A stretch of 64,000 nucleotides of DNA from Dyella_A sp049445995. Its GTDB lineage: Bacteria > Pseudomonadota > Gammaproteobacteria > Xanthomonadales > Rhodanobacteraceae. The notes beneath the pieces were generated by a model, which made no database searches, was not told the origin of the DNA, and worked only from the letters and a program-made list of their open reading frames with translations. Position 1 is the first letter of the stretch. The number at the start of each line of letters is the position of its first letter. The position numbers and the translations under genes were made by a program. Below are positions 28,001-41,717 of the stretch, piece after piece. The DNA lies in NCBI RefSeq assembly GCF_049445995.1, contig NZ_JBMSDZ010000013.1:49660-113659 (forward strand), given 5' to 3'.

Positions 28001-28308
28001 TTTCGGCCATCCAGTGCAACCCGGGCCTGCAGACCGGTTGGACCATGGCGTTCGATCCGGCCTCCGGTGGCGGCGTGAAGAATGGCTTCTTTCCGGGCAT
28101 CAGCGGTGGCTTCGGCGCCGGGGACGATGGTTCGGTCACCTCGGGCATCCGGTTAGACGCGGTGGGTACGGTGACGACGGTCAAGTACGGTGGCGACACC
28201 TACATCGTCACCCAGACCGTGCAAGGCGCCGCCAAGCTCAGCAAGGTCAATCCGCCGAACAACGAGAACCCGTCCCGCGTGTCGTGGCGCGAGCTGCGTT
28301 CGAACTGA
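25045..28308 (+). CDS. pilY1: PilY1-like pilus tip adhesin with a lectin-like N-terminus
   Basis: A 1087-residue secreted protein with a signal peptide cut near ATT after GGVAHA. The C-terminal half is the PilY1 beta-propeller (TNMVYVGANDGFLHGF; AWHTWLVGGVG) with an EF-hand-like calcium loop DLDGDHIVD at 770-778. The N-terminal part lacks a von Willebrand A motif. Instead GDGADGITFFMTDGT (about 114-128), a glycine-rich LGGSLGYS and LGLGIDEFGNF (about 163-173) resemble an L-type lectin/ConA-like fold. It sits at the pilus tip and probably mediates adhesion and pilus extension. It is followed by pilE. Confidence 0.92.
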   Translation: MKRNFLIASPLLTLLCFGGVAHATTYTDNFSGAQATLDWKALDYACLTAGSGTGSIPKCASPNDNPGYGALRLTPAVNEKTGAILSNFSFPLNQGLQVTFTTYTYGGDSGGTAGDGADGITFFMTDGTQPVPSTAGALGGSLGYSCSNINSKYEGLANAYLGLGIDEFGNFLNSGDNTNTGVVNTHYSGDTSFGFNTWYNGGHQYQPMRIGLRGAGNLTWAYLQSLNPDYYSGSPNKSKLTAVCRSGKYVNDDGDHAWLPAYTNYAVIPGGYRVLPNSQKIAKESATTRTDAYPITYKITISPSGLLNFAYSYNNGAFTPVLANRLITQDNGPLPSALRFGFSSGTGGSNNVHEITCFQASPLQSNSSAATNTIQSGEVKIGSQVYLATYTPDNWWGSVQSLPLVTTNGTLSISTQANWDASCVLTGGACPAMGTDANGNATTTVTAESPSSRQLMTWNPTSGQGVGLQWSNLTTTQQTALNSTDSLGQDRVSWLRGTRSVEQLQSPPGNLRARTKVLGDVIDSSPTFVGAPVSGTLPDSFADALYSNASIPEAASGAQSYSAFVTAQTGRTNMVYVGANDGFLHGFEAGAYDSSGSYVSTLNDGKELLGYLPSGLLTGSKLVNLTSPVYTHDFYVDATPGVGDLFYGNAWHTWLVGGVGTAGSEIYALDITNPGNFSEPNAASLVKGDWIGGSGSLSHLGKTVGTPIIVRMHNGQWAIIFGNGLDSGQTAGVYIGLVDSTTGAVTFQFLDTKIGSSTSANGIAYVTSADLDGDHIVDYLYGGDLQGNVWRFDVTSKNSNSWSVSKFGASGANNFNPLFVAKDASSNLQPITTSPVVASVRTGNTNRLMVFFGTGHKTPFTASQGDQYASGTQTFYGIWDYDMSNWNSMASIKYATLSGTQSISRSTLLQQALVSQTTGSGNGQVLGYRTLPTSSKVCWKGSTDCASNNNEYGWYFDLPDTHEQIIYNPTIVEGAVVVNTAVPPTISAIQCNPGLQTGWTMAFDPASGGGVKNGFFPGISGGFGAGDDGSVTSGIRLDAVGTVTTVKYGGDTYIVTQTVQGAAKLSKVNPPNNENPSRVSWRELRSN

Positions 28309-28395
28309 CAGCGTGCAGTGCAAGGCAATCGGCAGCGGCGCATCTGGCGCCGCCGCCCGCCCGGCGAGTCGGGCAAGGATCCAGGAGAACGATCG

Positions 28396-28860
28396 ATGTC
28401 CCACCCGCACCGTAAATTCCAGTCCAAGCACCGTGGCGCCGGCTTCTCGCTGATCGAGTTGATGATCGTGGTGGCGATCATCGCGATCCTGGCGGCCATC
28501 GCCTTTCCGTCCTACACGCGCTACGTCACGCGCACGCACCGTGTGGCAGCCGAGGGCTGCCTGTCGGAGCTGGGCAACTACATGGAGCGCTTCTACACGA
28601 CCAACCTGCGTTACGACCAGGACAGTTCGGCCACGGCGCCCTCGATCACCGGCTTCGATTGCGAGGGCGCCGCCCAGACGGGGAATGACTACACATACCA
28701 GTTCAAGGCGGGCCAGCCGACCCGATCCACCTTCGTCATCGAGGCCGTTCCGCAAGGGGCGCAGGCCACGCGCGACGCCAGTTGCGGCACGCTGTCGCTC
28801 GATCAGGCGGGTACGCGCACGGTCAGCGGTACCGGGGCCTTGTCGGATTGCTGGCGCTGA
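28396..28860 (+). CDS. pilE: type IV pilin-like minor pilin PilE
   Basis: A 154-residue prepilin with GAGFSLIELMIVVAIIAILAAIAFPSY, the standard PilD cleavage and N-methylation site. The frame opens earlier (28318), but ATG 28396 has CAGGAG 6-10 nt upstream and gives a normal 15-residue leader. It is the last gene of the fimT-pilVWXY1-pilE operon. Its TGA stop is joined directly to a decayed copy of the palindromic repeat. Confidence 0.92.
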   Translation: MSHPHRKFQSKHRGAGFSLIELMIVVAIIAILAAIAFPSYTRYVTRTHRVAAEGCLSELGNYMERFYTTNLRYDQDSSATAPSITGFDCEGAAQTGNDYTYQFKAGQPTRSTFVIEAVPQGAQATRDASCGTLSLDQAGTRTVSGTGALSDCWR

Positions 28861-28950
28861 GAGGAAAAAATCGCCCGCCTGCTGCGGCCGCCGCCAAACG
28901 CCCGTGCCGGCGGCGCGCTGGGCGCAAATCCGGGTCATTGGGCTCACCCG
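28861..28950 (+). repeat. truncated copy 1 of the palindromic MITE-like element
   Basis: About 90 bp match the left half of the 178-bp element at 37376, starting GAGG directly after the pilE TGA. It lacks 5 bases after GAGG and the whole right half; identity fades near 28950. It carries more substitutions than the other two copies, so it is likely the oldest. Confidence 0.8.
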
Positions 28951-29178
28951 ATTGCTCACTTGTGTCGCCTGTCCTGGCCCCGCTCCGGGCGCCGACGCCC
29001 AGGTGAGCGCCCCGGGCGTTCGTGCGGGTCTTGCCCGCAGGCGTGGCCCTGTCGTCGCCCGCGTGCGCCGTCCCAACGGATCGACACTCAGCCCGTGCCT
29101 GCCGCTGCATGCGGTGGCGTGTGACGTGCTAGAAAGTTCACCGGTGGGTCCGCATCTGCGGGCTCCAGGGAGAACGGC
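28951..29178. other. intergenic, no gene seen
   Basis: The 228 bp between the repeat and the kinase gene hold no convincing frame. The GC-rich part near 28983-29045 has several short inverted repeats built from GGGCG/CGCCC, possibly degraded remains of the repeat's right half. CCAGGGAGAA just before 29179 is the kinase RBS. Confidence 0.4.
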
Positions 29179-34457
<5,279 letters not shown>

Positions 34458-34461
<4 letters not shown>

Positions 34462-34916
34462 CCAAATTGCACGGATCGTTGTCGATACTGATGGCCGAGG
34501 ACGATGCCGACGACCGCGTCCTGCTCGCCGACGCCTTCGCCGAGAGCGGCGTGGTGGTGGCGCTGGACTTCGTTTCCGACGGTGTCGAACTGATGCAGCG
34601 TCTGGCGCAGCTCGACGCCGACGTGAACCTGGGGCTGCCGGATCTCGTGCTGCTGGATCTAAACATGCCGCGCATGGACGGCCGCGAGGCGTTGCGCGCC
34701 ATCCGCGGGCACGCGCGGCTGCGGCACCTGCCGGTAATCATCCTCACCACGTCCAGCGCCGAGCTGGATATCCGCGTGAGCTACCAGCTGGGCGCCAATT
34801 CCTACGTCACCAAGCCGCGCCGCTTCGACGAGCTGATCGCGGTGCTGCGTTCACTGGAGCGTTACTGGATGGATATCGTGCAGCTTCCTTCCGATACTCG
34901 CCGGGGGCAGTCATGA
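34458..34916 (+). CDS. Rcp1-type single-domain response regulator
   Basis: A 152-residue receiver domain only: acidic pair AEDDADD, phospho-acceptor Asp in VLLDLNMPRMDG (about 66), Thr in ILTTSS and Lys in VTKPRRFDE. The long beta4-alpha4 spacing and the length match Rcp1-like regulators. It starts in the kinase stop codon (ATGA) and overlaps the next gene, so it probably relays phosphate from the kinase to an unknown target or buffers signal to the c-di-GMP protein. Confidence 0.92.
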
Positions 34917-37375
34917 GGCGGCACCCCCTGCGCGTATTGGTCGTCGACGACGACGAGGACGATTACATCCTGATCCGCGACATGCTGCGGGACGTCAGCG
35001 AGGGCGGCTACATCTTCGAGTGGTGCCCCACGCCGGAACAGGGACTGGCCGCGCTCCGACGCGGCGACCACGACGTCTACCTGGTGGATTACCTGCTCGG
35101 CCCGGCCAGCGGGCTGGACCTGATCGAGACGGTGAACCGCGAGGGCCTGATCCGCGCGTTCATCGTGCTCACCGGCCGCGGCAACCCCTCGGTGGACATG
35201 GCCGCGATGGAAGCCGGCGCCAGCGATTACCTGGTCAAGGGGCTGATCGACGCCGAGCGGCTGGCGCGCAGCATCCGCTACGCGGTGGACCACACCCGTT
35301 TCGTCGAGGTGCTGCGCGACAGCGAAACCTGCCATCGGCTGCTGTTCGACGAGGGACCGGTGCCGCTGCTGCTGTTCGATGCGCACAGCCGGGAAATCCT
35401 CACCGCCAACGCCGCGGCCCAGGCCGAATACGCCGACCTGCTGCCGGAGCTGGTCGGCCAGCGCTTCGATGCACTGCTCGCCCCGCACGAGCACGATCGG
35501 TTCCTGGCGCAGCTGGCGTCCGGTCAGCTCACCAACGGCGAGCTCAGCGCCTGGGAATATCGCCGCGACGGGCATGCGCTGCGCCATGTCGAGGGCATCT
35601 TCCACGCCATGGATTTCCGCGGCAGGCGGACCGTACTGGCGCACGTGCAGGATGTCAGCGCGCGGGTCCTGGCCGACGCCCAGCTGCACCTGTTCAACCG
35701 GGCCATCCAGTGCACCGGCAACGGCGTGGTCATCACCGCGGCACGCCAGCCCGATCAACCGATCATCTTCGTCAACCGCGCGTTCGAGCGCATGACCGGC
35801 TACAGCGCGGACGAGGCGATCGGCCGCAACTGCCGCTTCCTGCAGGACGGCGAGGACAACCAGGCCGAGCGCGCCGCGATCCGCCAGGCGCTGGCCGCGC
35901 GCCAGGAATGCAGCATCCTGCTGCGCAATGTGCGCAAGGACGGCACGTTGTTCTGGAACCAGCTGTACATCTCGCCGGTGACCGACGCCGGAGGCGAGGT
36001 CACGCATTACGTGGGCATCCAGATGGATGTCACCGCCCAGCGCGACACCGAGGCGCGCCTCGCCTATGCGGCCACCCACGATAGCGGGACCGGGCTGGCG
36101 CGCTACCCGGTGATCGAGGCGATGCTGGAAGAGCACGCGCTGCATCGTGCCGACTGTCCGATGACGCTGGTCTATGCCGACGTGGACCGTTTTCACGCGA
36201 TCAACGAGACCATGGGGCACGAGATCGGCGACCAGGTGATCGTGGCGCTGGCCCGGCGCATGCGCGAGCTGGTGGGCGAGCGCGGGCGGGTGGCGCGCTT
36301 CGCCGGCGACGAGTTCGTGATCGCGCTGCCCGGCATGCCGCTGGACGACGCGATGGAACTGGCCGAGCAGCTGCGCCAGCGCGCGGCGATGCCGATCGCC
36401 ATCGCCACCGGCGAGGTGCTGGTGACCATGAGCATCGGCGTCGCCACCTACCCGCAGCGGGTCAACCCGCTGGCCGACCTGCTGCTGCGCGCCGAGGCGT
36501 CGATGACGCGCGCCAAGCACCTGGGGCGCGATCAGGTGTGCGCCTATTCGCACGACGACATGCGGCGCGAGGAGGATCGCCGCACGCTTGGCGCGCGCCT
36601 GCGCGCCGCGCTGCAGGGCGGCGAGCTGTTCCTGGACTACCAGCCCCAGGTGAGCGCCGCCAGCGGCCGCATGCAGGGTTTCGAGGCCTTGCTGCGCTGG
36701 CACAGTCCCGAGCTGGGCCTGGTAATGCCCGACCGCTTCATCGCGGTGGCCGAAGGCATGGGCCTGATGCCCGAGCTGGGCCAATGGGTGCTCGAACGGG
36801 CCTGCGCGCAGATGCGCACGTGGATCGACGGCGGCCTGGCCGACGGCCTGGTAATGGCGGTGAACGTGGCGGCGCAGCAGGTGCAGCGAACGGATTTTGC
36901 CGAGCGCGTCACCGATACGCTGCGGCGTCATGGACTGCAGCCGGCGCAGCTGGAACTGGAGTTCACCGAAAGCTCGCTGATGGAGAACATCGAACGCGGC
37001 CTGCACTCGATCCGCAAACTCTCCGCGCTCGGCGTACGGCTGGCGTTCGACGACTTCGGCACCGGTTATTCCAGCCTGTCCTACCTGCGCCAGTTCAAGG
37101 TGGATCGGCTGAAGATCGACAAGTCCTTCGTGCTTGATCTGCCCGACGACGAGGACAGCGTGGCGATCGCCCGCACGATCATTGCGGTGGGCCACCAGTT
37201 GCAGATGGACGTGGTCGCCGAAGGCGTGGAAACCCCCGAGCAGGCGCGCCTGCTTGCGGGGCTGGGCTGCGACGTGCTGCAGGGCTATCTGATCGGCTAT
37301 CCGATGAACGCGGCCGCCGCGGGCGACTGGCTGCGCGGCCATCCGGCCGGCGTGCCGGTGCCGGACCTCGCCTGA
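34913..37375 (+). CDS. REC-PAS-PAS-GGDEF-EAL c-di-GMP phosphodiesterase
   Basis: An 820-residue response regulator: receiver (1-125, Asp in YLVDYLLG), two PAS domains (about 140-385), a GGDEF domain and an EAL domain (about 560-820). The GGDEF signature reads AGDEF (about 464), and its usual TGLPNR region is altered to SGTGLARY, so cyclase activity is doubtful. The EAL part has FEALLRW, ELEFTESSLMEN, DDFGTGYSSL, KIDKSF and VAEGVET, all expected for an active phosphodiesterase. The output is therefore probably c-di-GMP breakdown controlled by the upstream kinase. Confidence 0.92.
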   Translation: MRRHPLRVLVVDDDEDDYILIRDMLRDVSEGGYIFEWCPTPEQGLAALRRGDHDVYLVDYLLGPASGLDLIETVNREGLIRAFIVLTGRGNPSVDMAAMEAGASDYLVKGLIDAERLARSIRYAVDHTRFVEVLRDSETCHRLLFDEGPVPLLLFDAHSREILTANAAAQAEYADLLPELVGQRFDALLAPHEHDRFLAQLASGQLTNGELSAWEYRRDGHALRHVEGIFHAMDFRGRRTVLAHVQDVSARVLADAQLHLFNRAIQCTGNGVVITAARQPDQPIIFVNRAFERMTGYSADEAIGRNCRFLQDGEDNQAERAAIRQALAARQECSILLRNVRKDGTLFWNQLYISPVTDAGGEVTHYVGIQMDVTAQRDTEARLAYAATHDSGTGLARYPVIEAMLEEHALHRADCPMTLVYADVDRFHAINETMGHEIGDQVIVALARRMRELVGERGRVARFAGDEFVIALPGMPLDDAMELAEQLRQRAAMPIAIATGEVLVTMSIGVATYPQRVNPLADLLLRAEASMTRAKHLGRDQVCAYSHDDMRREEDRRTLGARLRAALQGGELFLDYQPQVSAASGRMQGFEALLRWHSPELGLVMPDRFIAVAEGMGLMPELGQWVLERACAQMRTWIDGGLADGLVMAVNVAAQQVQRTDFAERVTDTLRRHGLQPAQLELEFTESSLMENIERGLHSIRKLSALGVRLAFDDFGTGYSSLSYLRQFKVDRLKIDKSFVLDLPDDEDSVAIARTIIAVGHQLQMDVVAEGVETPEQARLLAGLGCDVLQGYLIGYPMNAAAAGDWLRGHPAGVPVPDLA

Positions 37376-37553
37376 GAGGCTGTGAAAAAATCGCCCGTCT
37401 ACTGCGACCGCCGCCAAACGCCCGTGCCGGCGGCGCGCTGGGCGCAAATCCGGGTCATTTGGCTCACCAAACTCCCCGGATTTGCGCCCAACGCACCTTG
37501 TCACGAACGCTTGGCGGCGCTCTCGCTACGGCGGTCGAATTTTTCACAGCCTC
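37376..37553 (+). repeat. copy 2 of the palindromic MITE-like element (178 bp, intact)
   Basis: Terminal inverted repeats GAGGCTGTGAAAAAATCG / CGAATTTTTCACAGCCTC enclose a large inner palindrome centred near 37475 (GGGCGCAAATCCGG / CCGGATTTGCGCCC). It begins directly after the TGA stop of the EAL gene and is followed by TGA at 37554-37556, an apparent 3-bp target duplication. Transcribed, it would fold into a very stable hairpin and may act as a terminator. Confidence 0.85.
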
Positions 37554-37584
37554 TGACCCGCGGGCGCGCGGGCCGTCCGGCCCG

Positions 37585-38988
37585 TCAATCCAGCAGGATC
37601 GGCTCGTGCATCCCCGGCATCTGGCTGGGGATGCCCAGTTGGTCCAGTCGCTCGCGCATCGCGCGCATGCCCACGTCGTAGTCACCGTGCACCAGCAGCA
37701 CCTTGCGCCGCGGCGACTGGCCCAGCCAATGCAGCAGGGTGGTCTGGTCGGCGTGGGCGGAAAATCCGTTGATGGTCCAGATCTGCGCGCGCACGCGAAT
37801 CTCCTCGTTGAAGATGCGCACGATCTCGGCGCCGTCCACGATGCGTCGCGCCAACGTGCCCTGCGCCGCATAGCCGACGAACACCACACTGCAGCGCTCG
37901 CGCCACAGGTTGTGCTTGAGGTGGTGGCGCACCCGCCCGCCGTTGCACATGCCCGAACCGGCGAGGATCACCGCGCCGCCCTCCATCCGGTTGATCGCCA
38001 TCGACTCGGCCGTTTCGCGTGCGAAGTGCAGGTTCGGCATGGCGAACGGGTCGCCGCGCTGCAGCTCCTCGCGGAAGCCGTCGTCGAAGCACTCCGGATG
38101 GCGGCGGAAGATCTCGGTGGCGGAGATCGCCATCGGTGAATCGAGAAACACCGAGGTGTGCGCCGGGATGTGTCCGTCGCGGATGCCCTGATGCAGGTAG
38201 TAGAGAATCTCCTGCGCGCGTTCCAGCGCGAAGGTGGGGATGATCACGTTGCCGTGGCGCGCCATGGTTTCGCGGATTGCCCGGTACAGCTCGTCCACCG
38301 TATCCGGCAGCGAGCGGTGCGGCCGGTTGCCGTAGGTGGTTTCCATCACCACGTAGTCGGCCGCGGGCGCCGGCACCGGGTCGCGCAGCAGCGGGCGCCC
38401 GGGGTTGCCCTGGTCGCCGGAGAACACGATGCGCCGCACCTGCTCGCCATCGTCCAGGGTGAGCAGGATCGAGGCCGAGCCGAGGATGTGGCCGGCATCC
38501 AGGAACTGCGCCTGCACGCCCGGCGCCAGCGGCACGATCTCGCCGTAGGACACCGGGTCGGCGAAGAAATCCAGCGCGTGGAAGGCGTCGTCGAGCGTGT
38601 ACAGCGGCGTGCCGGCTGCCTCGTCGCGCCGCCGGCCGCTGCGCTGGGCGCGGCGGGCCTCCTCTTCCTGCAGCCCGGCGGCGTCCAGCAGTACCACGCG
38701 GGCGAGATCGCGCGTGGCCGCGGTGGCGAGAATGTGGCCACGGAAGCCCTCGCGCACCAGCTTGGGAATGCGGCCGCAATGATCCAGGTGCGCGTGCGTG
38801 AGCAGCAGCACGTCGACGCTGGCCGGCTCGAAGCCAAACGGCTCGGCGTTGGCCCGTTCCTCCTCGTCGCTGCCCTGGAACAGGCCGCAGTCCACCAGCA
38901 CGCTGAACTTGCCGAAGCGCAGCAGGTGGCACGATCCGGTGACCTGCTTGGCGGCGCCATGCGCGCTGTAGACGATGCGCGGGTTCAT
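37585..38988 (-). CDS. MBL-fold/beta-CASP RNA metallo-hydrolase
   Basis: A 467-residue protein with metal-binding THAHLDHCGRIP (about 55-66), the beta-CASP region (PTFALERAQEIL; FLDSPMAISATEIF; GSGMCNGGRVRHHL) and a C-terminal RMMBL domain (INGFSAHADQTTLL). The family is related to CPSF-73/RNase J-like nucleases acting on RNA. The start ATG (38986-38988) overlaps the stop of the PRPP-synthetase-like gene, so it is the third gene of a coupled trio. The upstream frame extension to 39753 is a shadow of that neighbour. Confidence 0.93.
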   Translation of the reverse strand: MNPRIVYSAHGAAKQVTGSCHLLRFGKFSVLVDCGLFQGSDEEERANAEPFGFEPASVDVLLLTHAHLDHCGRIPKLVREGFRGHILATAATRDLARVVLLDAAGLQEEEARRAQRSGRRRDEAAGTPLYTLDDAFHALDFFADPVSYGEIVPLAPGVQAQFLDAGHILGSASILLTLDDGEQVRRIVFSGDQGNPGRPLLRDPVPAPAADYVVMETTYGNRPHRSLPDTVDELYRAIRETMARHGNVIIPTFALERAQEILYYLHQGIRDGHIPAHTSVFLDSPMAISATEIFRRHPECFDDGFREELQRGDPFAMPNLHFARETAESMAINRMEGGAVILAGSGMCNGGRVRHHLKHNLWRERCSVVFVGYAAQGTLARRIVDGAEIVRIFNEEIRVRAQIWTINGFSAHADQTTLLHWLGQSPRRKVLLVHGDYDVGMRAMRERLDQLGIPSQMPGMHEPILLD

Positions 38989-39914
38989 GGGGACGTTCTC
39001 CGGTGGGGTGGGGCGACGGTGCGCAGGCGGCCGCCGCAACGCTCGAGCATCACCTGCGCCAGATCCCCGCTGAGGTCGATCTGCGCCTGCGGCGAGGCGA
39101 TGGTGTTGCTGGTGACCACGCGGCCCGCGCCCGCGGCGTGCAGGGCCTGCAGCGCGCCGTCGGCGAAGATGCCGTGCACGGCCACGCACACCGGTGGCGG
39201 CAGCGAGCGCTCGCGCAGGCACTGCACGGTGGCGATCATGGTGTGGCCGCTGGCGATGATGTCGTCCAGCACCACCGGTGTATGGCCTTCCCAGCGATCC
39301 AGCGCGGGCAGGGTGATGCGCACGTCGCGGTCGCCGTGGCGCTGCTTGGCGGCCACGGCCCACGGCGCGCCGAGCATGCGCGCCACCGCGCCCACCCACT
39401 GCGCGCTCTCGCCGTCGGGGCCGATCAGCAGCGGCTGCGGCACTTCGCGGGCGATCCACTCGGCCAGCCGTGCGGCCGCGTGCACCACGTAACCGTCCAG
39501 CGGGTAGACGTCGCCGAGGCGGCGATAGCGGTGCAGGTGCGGGTCCGCCGTGATCAGCCAGTTGAACGCGCCGCCCAGCAACTGGCCGAAGACACGCGCC
39601 GACACCGCCTCGCCGGTGTGGAAGCGCGTGTCCTGGCGCATGTAGGCCAGATAGGGCGCGATCAGGCCCACGCGCGAAGCGCCCAGTTCGCGGGCGGTGG
39701 CCGCGGCCATCACCAGCGGCAGCAGCTTGGCGTCGGGATGATCGAGCGTGCACACGATCACCGCCACGCTGCGCGGCAACGGCGGCTCGATGCGCACGCG
39801 GCTCTCGCCGTCGGGAAAGCGATGCACCTGCACCACCCGGCGCGGCAGGCCGCTGTGCTGCGCCAGTCGGTCGGCGAAATCCTCGTTGCCGGGCAGGGCG
39901 TAGATGGCGCTCAC
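38985..39914 (-). CDS. ribose-phosphate pyrophosphokinase-like protein
   Basis: A 309-residue PRPP-synthetase family protein: FPDGESRVRI near the N-terminus, the YLAYMRQDTRF ATP-binding region, and the PRPP/ribose-phosphate loop VVLDDIIASGHTM. It would make PRPP from ribose 5-phosphate and ATP. It differs from housekeeping Prs in sequence and context and may be a specialised paralogue. The GTG start overlaps the stop of the thymidine-phosphorylase-like gene (GTGA), and its end overlaps the MBL gene. Confidence 0.9.
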   Translation of the reverse strand: MSAIYALPGNEDFADRLAQHSGLPRRVVQVHRFPDGESRVRIEPPLPRSVAVIVCTLDHPDAKLLPLVMAAATARELGASRVGLIAPYLAYMRQDTRFHTGEAVSARVFGQLLGGAFNWLITADPHLHRYRRLGDVYPLDGYVVHAAARLAEWIAREVPQPLLIGPDGESAQWVGAVARMLGAPWAVAAKQRHGDRDVRITLPALDRWEGHTPVVLDDIIASGHTMIATVQCLRERSLPPPVCVAVHGIFADGALQALHAAGAGRVVTSNTIASPQAQIDLSGDLAQVMLERCGGRLRTVAPPHRRTSP

Positions 39915-41455
39915 GGCGTGTCCTCCAGCGAAATGATGGTGGGGTGCCGCGCCACGTATTCCATCGCGTAGGCCAGCTCGCCGGGGCTCTGTGCGTGCAC
40001 GGTGAACAGAGGTTGGCCGGTGCTCACGCGGTCGCGCCCGTGCGCCTGCAGGGTGAGCCCGGCCAGCGGTGCGGAGGGTGCGCCGGCGAGCTTGGCCACG
40101 CGCGACAGTCGACGGTTGTCGATCGCCGCGACGACGCCGTCGCGCGGGGCCAGCACCGGCTGCTGCCAGGGGGCACTGCCCGGCACGCGCAAGCCACCCT
40201 GTGCCGTGCAGATCGCCTGGAACTGCACCCACGCGCGGCCGGAGTCCAGACACTCGGCGGCCACGGCACCGGCGCCCAAGGCGCTGGCCACGCCGCCGAG
40301 TTCGAGCACCGCGGCGGCAATCTGCAACGCGCGTGCGCGCAGGTCGGCCGGGGCGTCGGCGTGGTTCTGCAGTACGGCGAGCACGTCGTGTGCTTCCAGC
40401 GCAGGGCCGATACCGCGGCCGATCGGTTCACGGCCGTCGCTGAGCAGCACGCGCAGCTGCAGCCCGAACGCCGCGGCCACTTCTTCGAGCAGGCGCCTGA
40501 GGTCGCCCGCTTCGGCGTCGCTGCGTATTTTTGCGGTGGGGCCGACCGGCACGTCGATAACGACGTGGGTGGAGCCGGCGGCGATCTTCTTGGACAGCAC
40601 CGAGGCCACCAGCTGGCCGGCGCTGTCCACGTCGAGCGCGCGCTCCACCCGGATCAGCAGATCGTCGGCGGGAGCGAGGTTCATCGCGCCACCCCAGACG
40701 ATGCAGCCGCCGCAGCGCTCCACGGCGTGGCGCATCCGGGCGAGGTCCAGCTCCACCGGTGCGAGCATGGCCATGGTGTCGGCGGTGCCGGCCGGCGAGG
40801 TGATGGCGCGCGAGGAGGTCTTGGGCATCACCAGCCCCAGCGCGGTGACGATCGCCACCACGATCGGCGTGGTGCGGTTGCCGGCCAGGCCGCCGATGCA
40901 GTGCTTGTCCACCACGGTGGGCTGCGGCCAGCGCAGCCGGGTGCCGGTGTCGACCATGGCGCGGGTCAGCGCGATCACCTCGTCGGTGGCGAGATGGTCG
41001 CCGCTGCAGGCGGTGATGAAGGCGGCCAGCTCCAGGTGGCTGTAGCGATGCTCGACGATGTCGCGCACGATCGCGTGCAGCTGCGCATCGTCGAGCGTGC
41101 GACCGTAGATCTTCGCCCGCACGCTGGCGAGCGACTCGACGCTGGCCGGGTGGGCGATCACCACGTGCTCGTGCGGTTGCGGCTGCAGTGCGCGCCACGC
41201 CGATTCGCTGAGGCCGGCCTCGTCCGACGCCAGCAGCTCGCCGTGCACGATCGCCAGCGTGGCCAGCAGCCGGCGCTCGCCCACCTGCAGCTGCACGCGC
41301 GCATGGGCGCCGAGACCTTCGCTGCGGCAGATCGGCGAGGCGTGGTGCAGGTAGACCATGTGCTCGGCGCCGGTATCGATGCCCAGCCGCCGCAGGCGAT
41401 CGCCGCCCACGGTGGGACGATGCGTGGTGCCTGGATCTGCCATGCCGGTCTCCAT
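39911..41455 (-). CDS. thymidine/AMP phosphorylase family protein
   Basis: A 514-residue member of the long thymidine phosphorylase family that includes archaeal AMP phosphorylase. An N-terminal extension of about 90 residues precedes the glycosyltransferase core: VDKHCIGGLAGNRTTPIVV, the KTSSRAITSPAGTADTM phosphate-binding loop and MNLAPADD. It would phosphorolyse a nucleoside or nucleotide, releasing a ribose phosphate that the next enzyme could use. ATG 41455 has GGGAGCG upstream; ATG 41443 is an alternative. It is the first gene of the trio. Confidence 0.9.
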   Translation of the reverse strand: METGMADPGTTHRPTVGGDRLRRLGIDTGAEHMVYLHHASPICRSEGLGAHARVQLQVGERRLLATLAIVHGELLASDEAGLSESAWRALQPQPHEHVVIAHPASVESLASVRAKIYGRTLDDAQLHAIVRDIVEHRYSHLELAAFITACSGDHLATDEVIALTRAMVDTGTRLRWPQPTVVDKHCIGGLAGNRTTPIVVAIVTALGLVMPKTSSRAITSPAGTADTMAMLAPVELDLARMRHAVERCGGCIVWGGAMNLAPADDLLIRVERALDVDSAGQLVASVLSKKIAAGSTHVVIDVPVGPTAKIRSDAEAGDLRRLLEEVAAAFGLQLRVLLSDGREPIGRGIGPALEAHDVLAVLQNHADAPADLRARALQIAAAVLELGGVASALGAGAVAAECLDSGRAWVQFQAICTAQGGLRVPGSAPWQQPVLAPRDGVVAAIDNRRLSRVAKLAGAPSAPLAGLTLQAHGRDRVSTGQPLFTVHAQSPGELAYAMEYVARHPTIISLEDTP

Positions 41456-41717
41456 CGACTCGCTCCCGCCGGATCGCCGTCGCGTGCGCTGCTGGTGTCG
41501 CATCGGCACGGCCCGCGGGGGATGTTGCCGCACGTGGCGGGTGGCGCCGCCCGGCACACGTTCGCGCACCCGCGAGTGGCTGTATAGCCGCCCATCGCCA
41601 GCATATCGGCCGGCGTGCCGGCAGGATATGGGGCCGGCGTGCCCGCGCCGTGCATCGCGCCGGGGGCAGGCGGCGTTTGCGATGGCGCGACGCGGACACC
41701 CGACATCGGCGCGTCAC

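Noticed and set aside
28823..29110. Small ORFs inside the palindromic repeats (also at 37400-37550 and 42425-42718), sharing GEPNDPDLRPARRRHGR
   Set aside because: The similarity comes from the repeat itself. The frames run into unrelated flanks and lack RBSs, so they are not genes.
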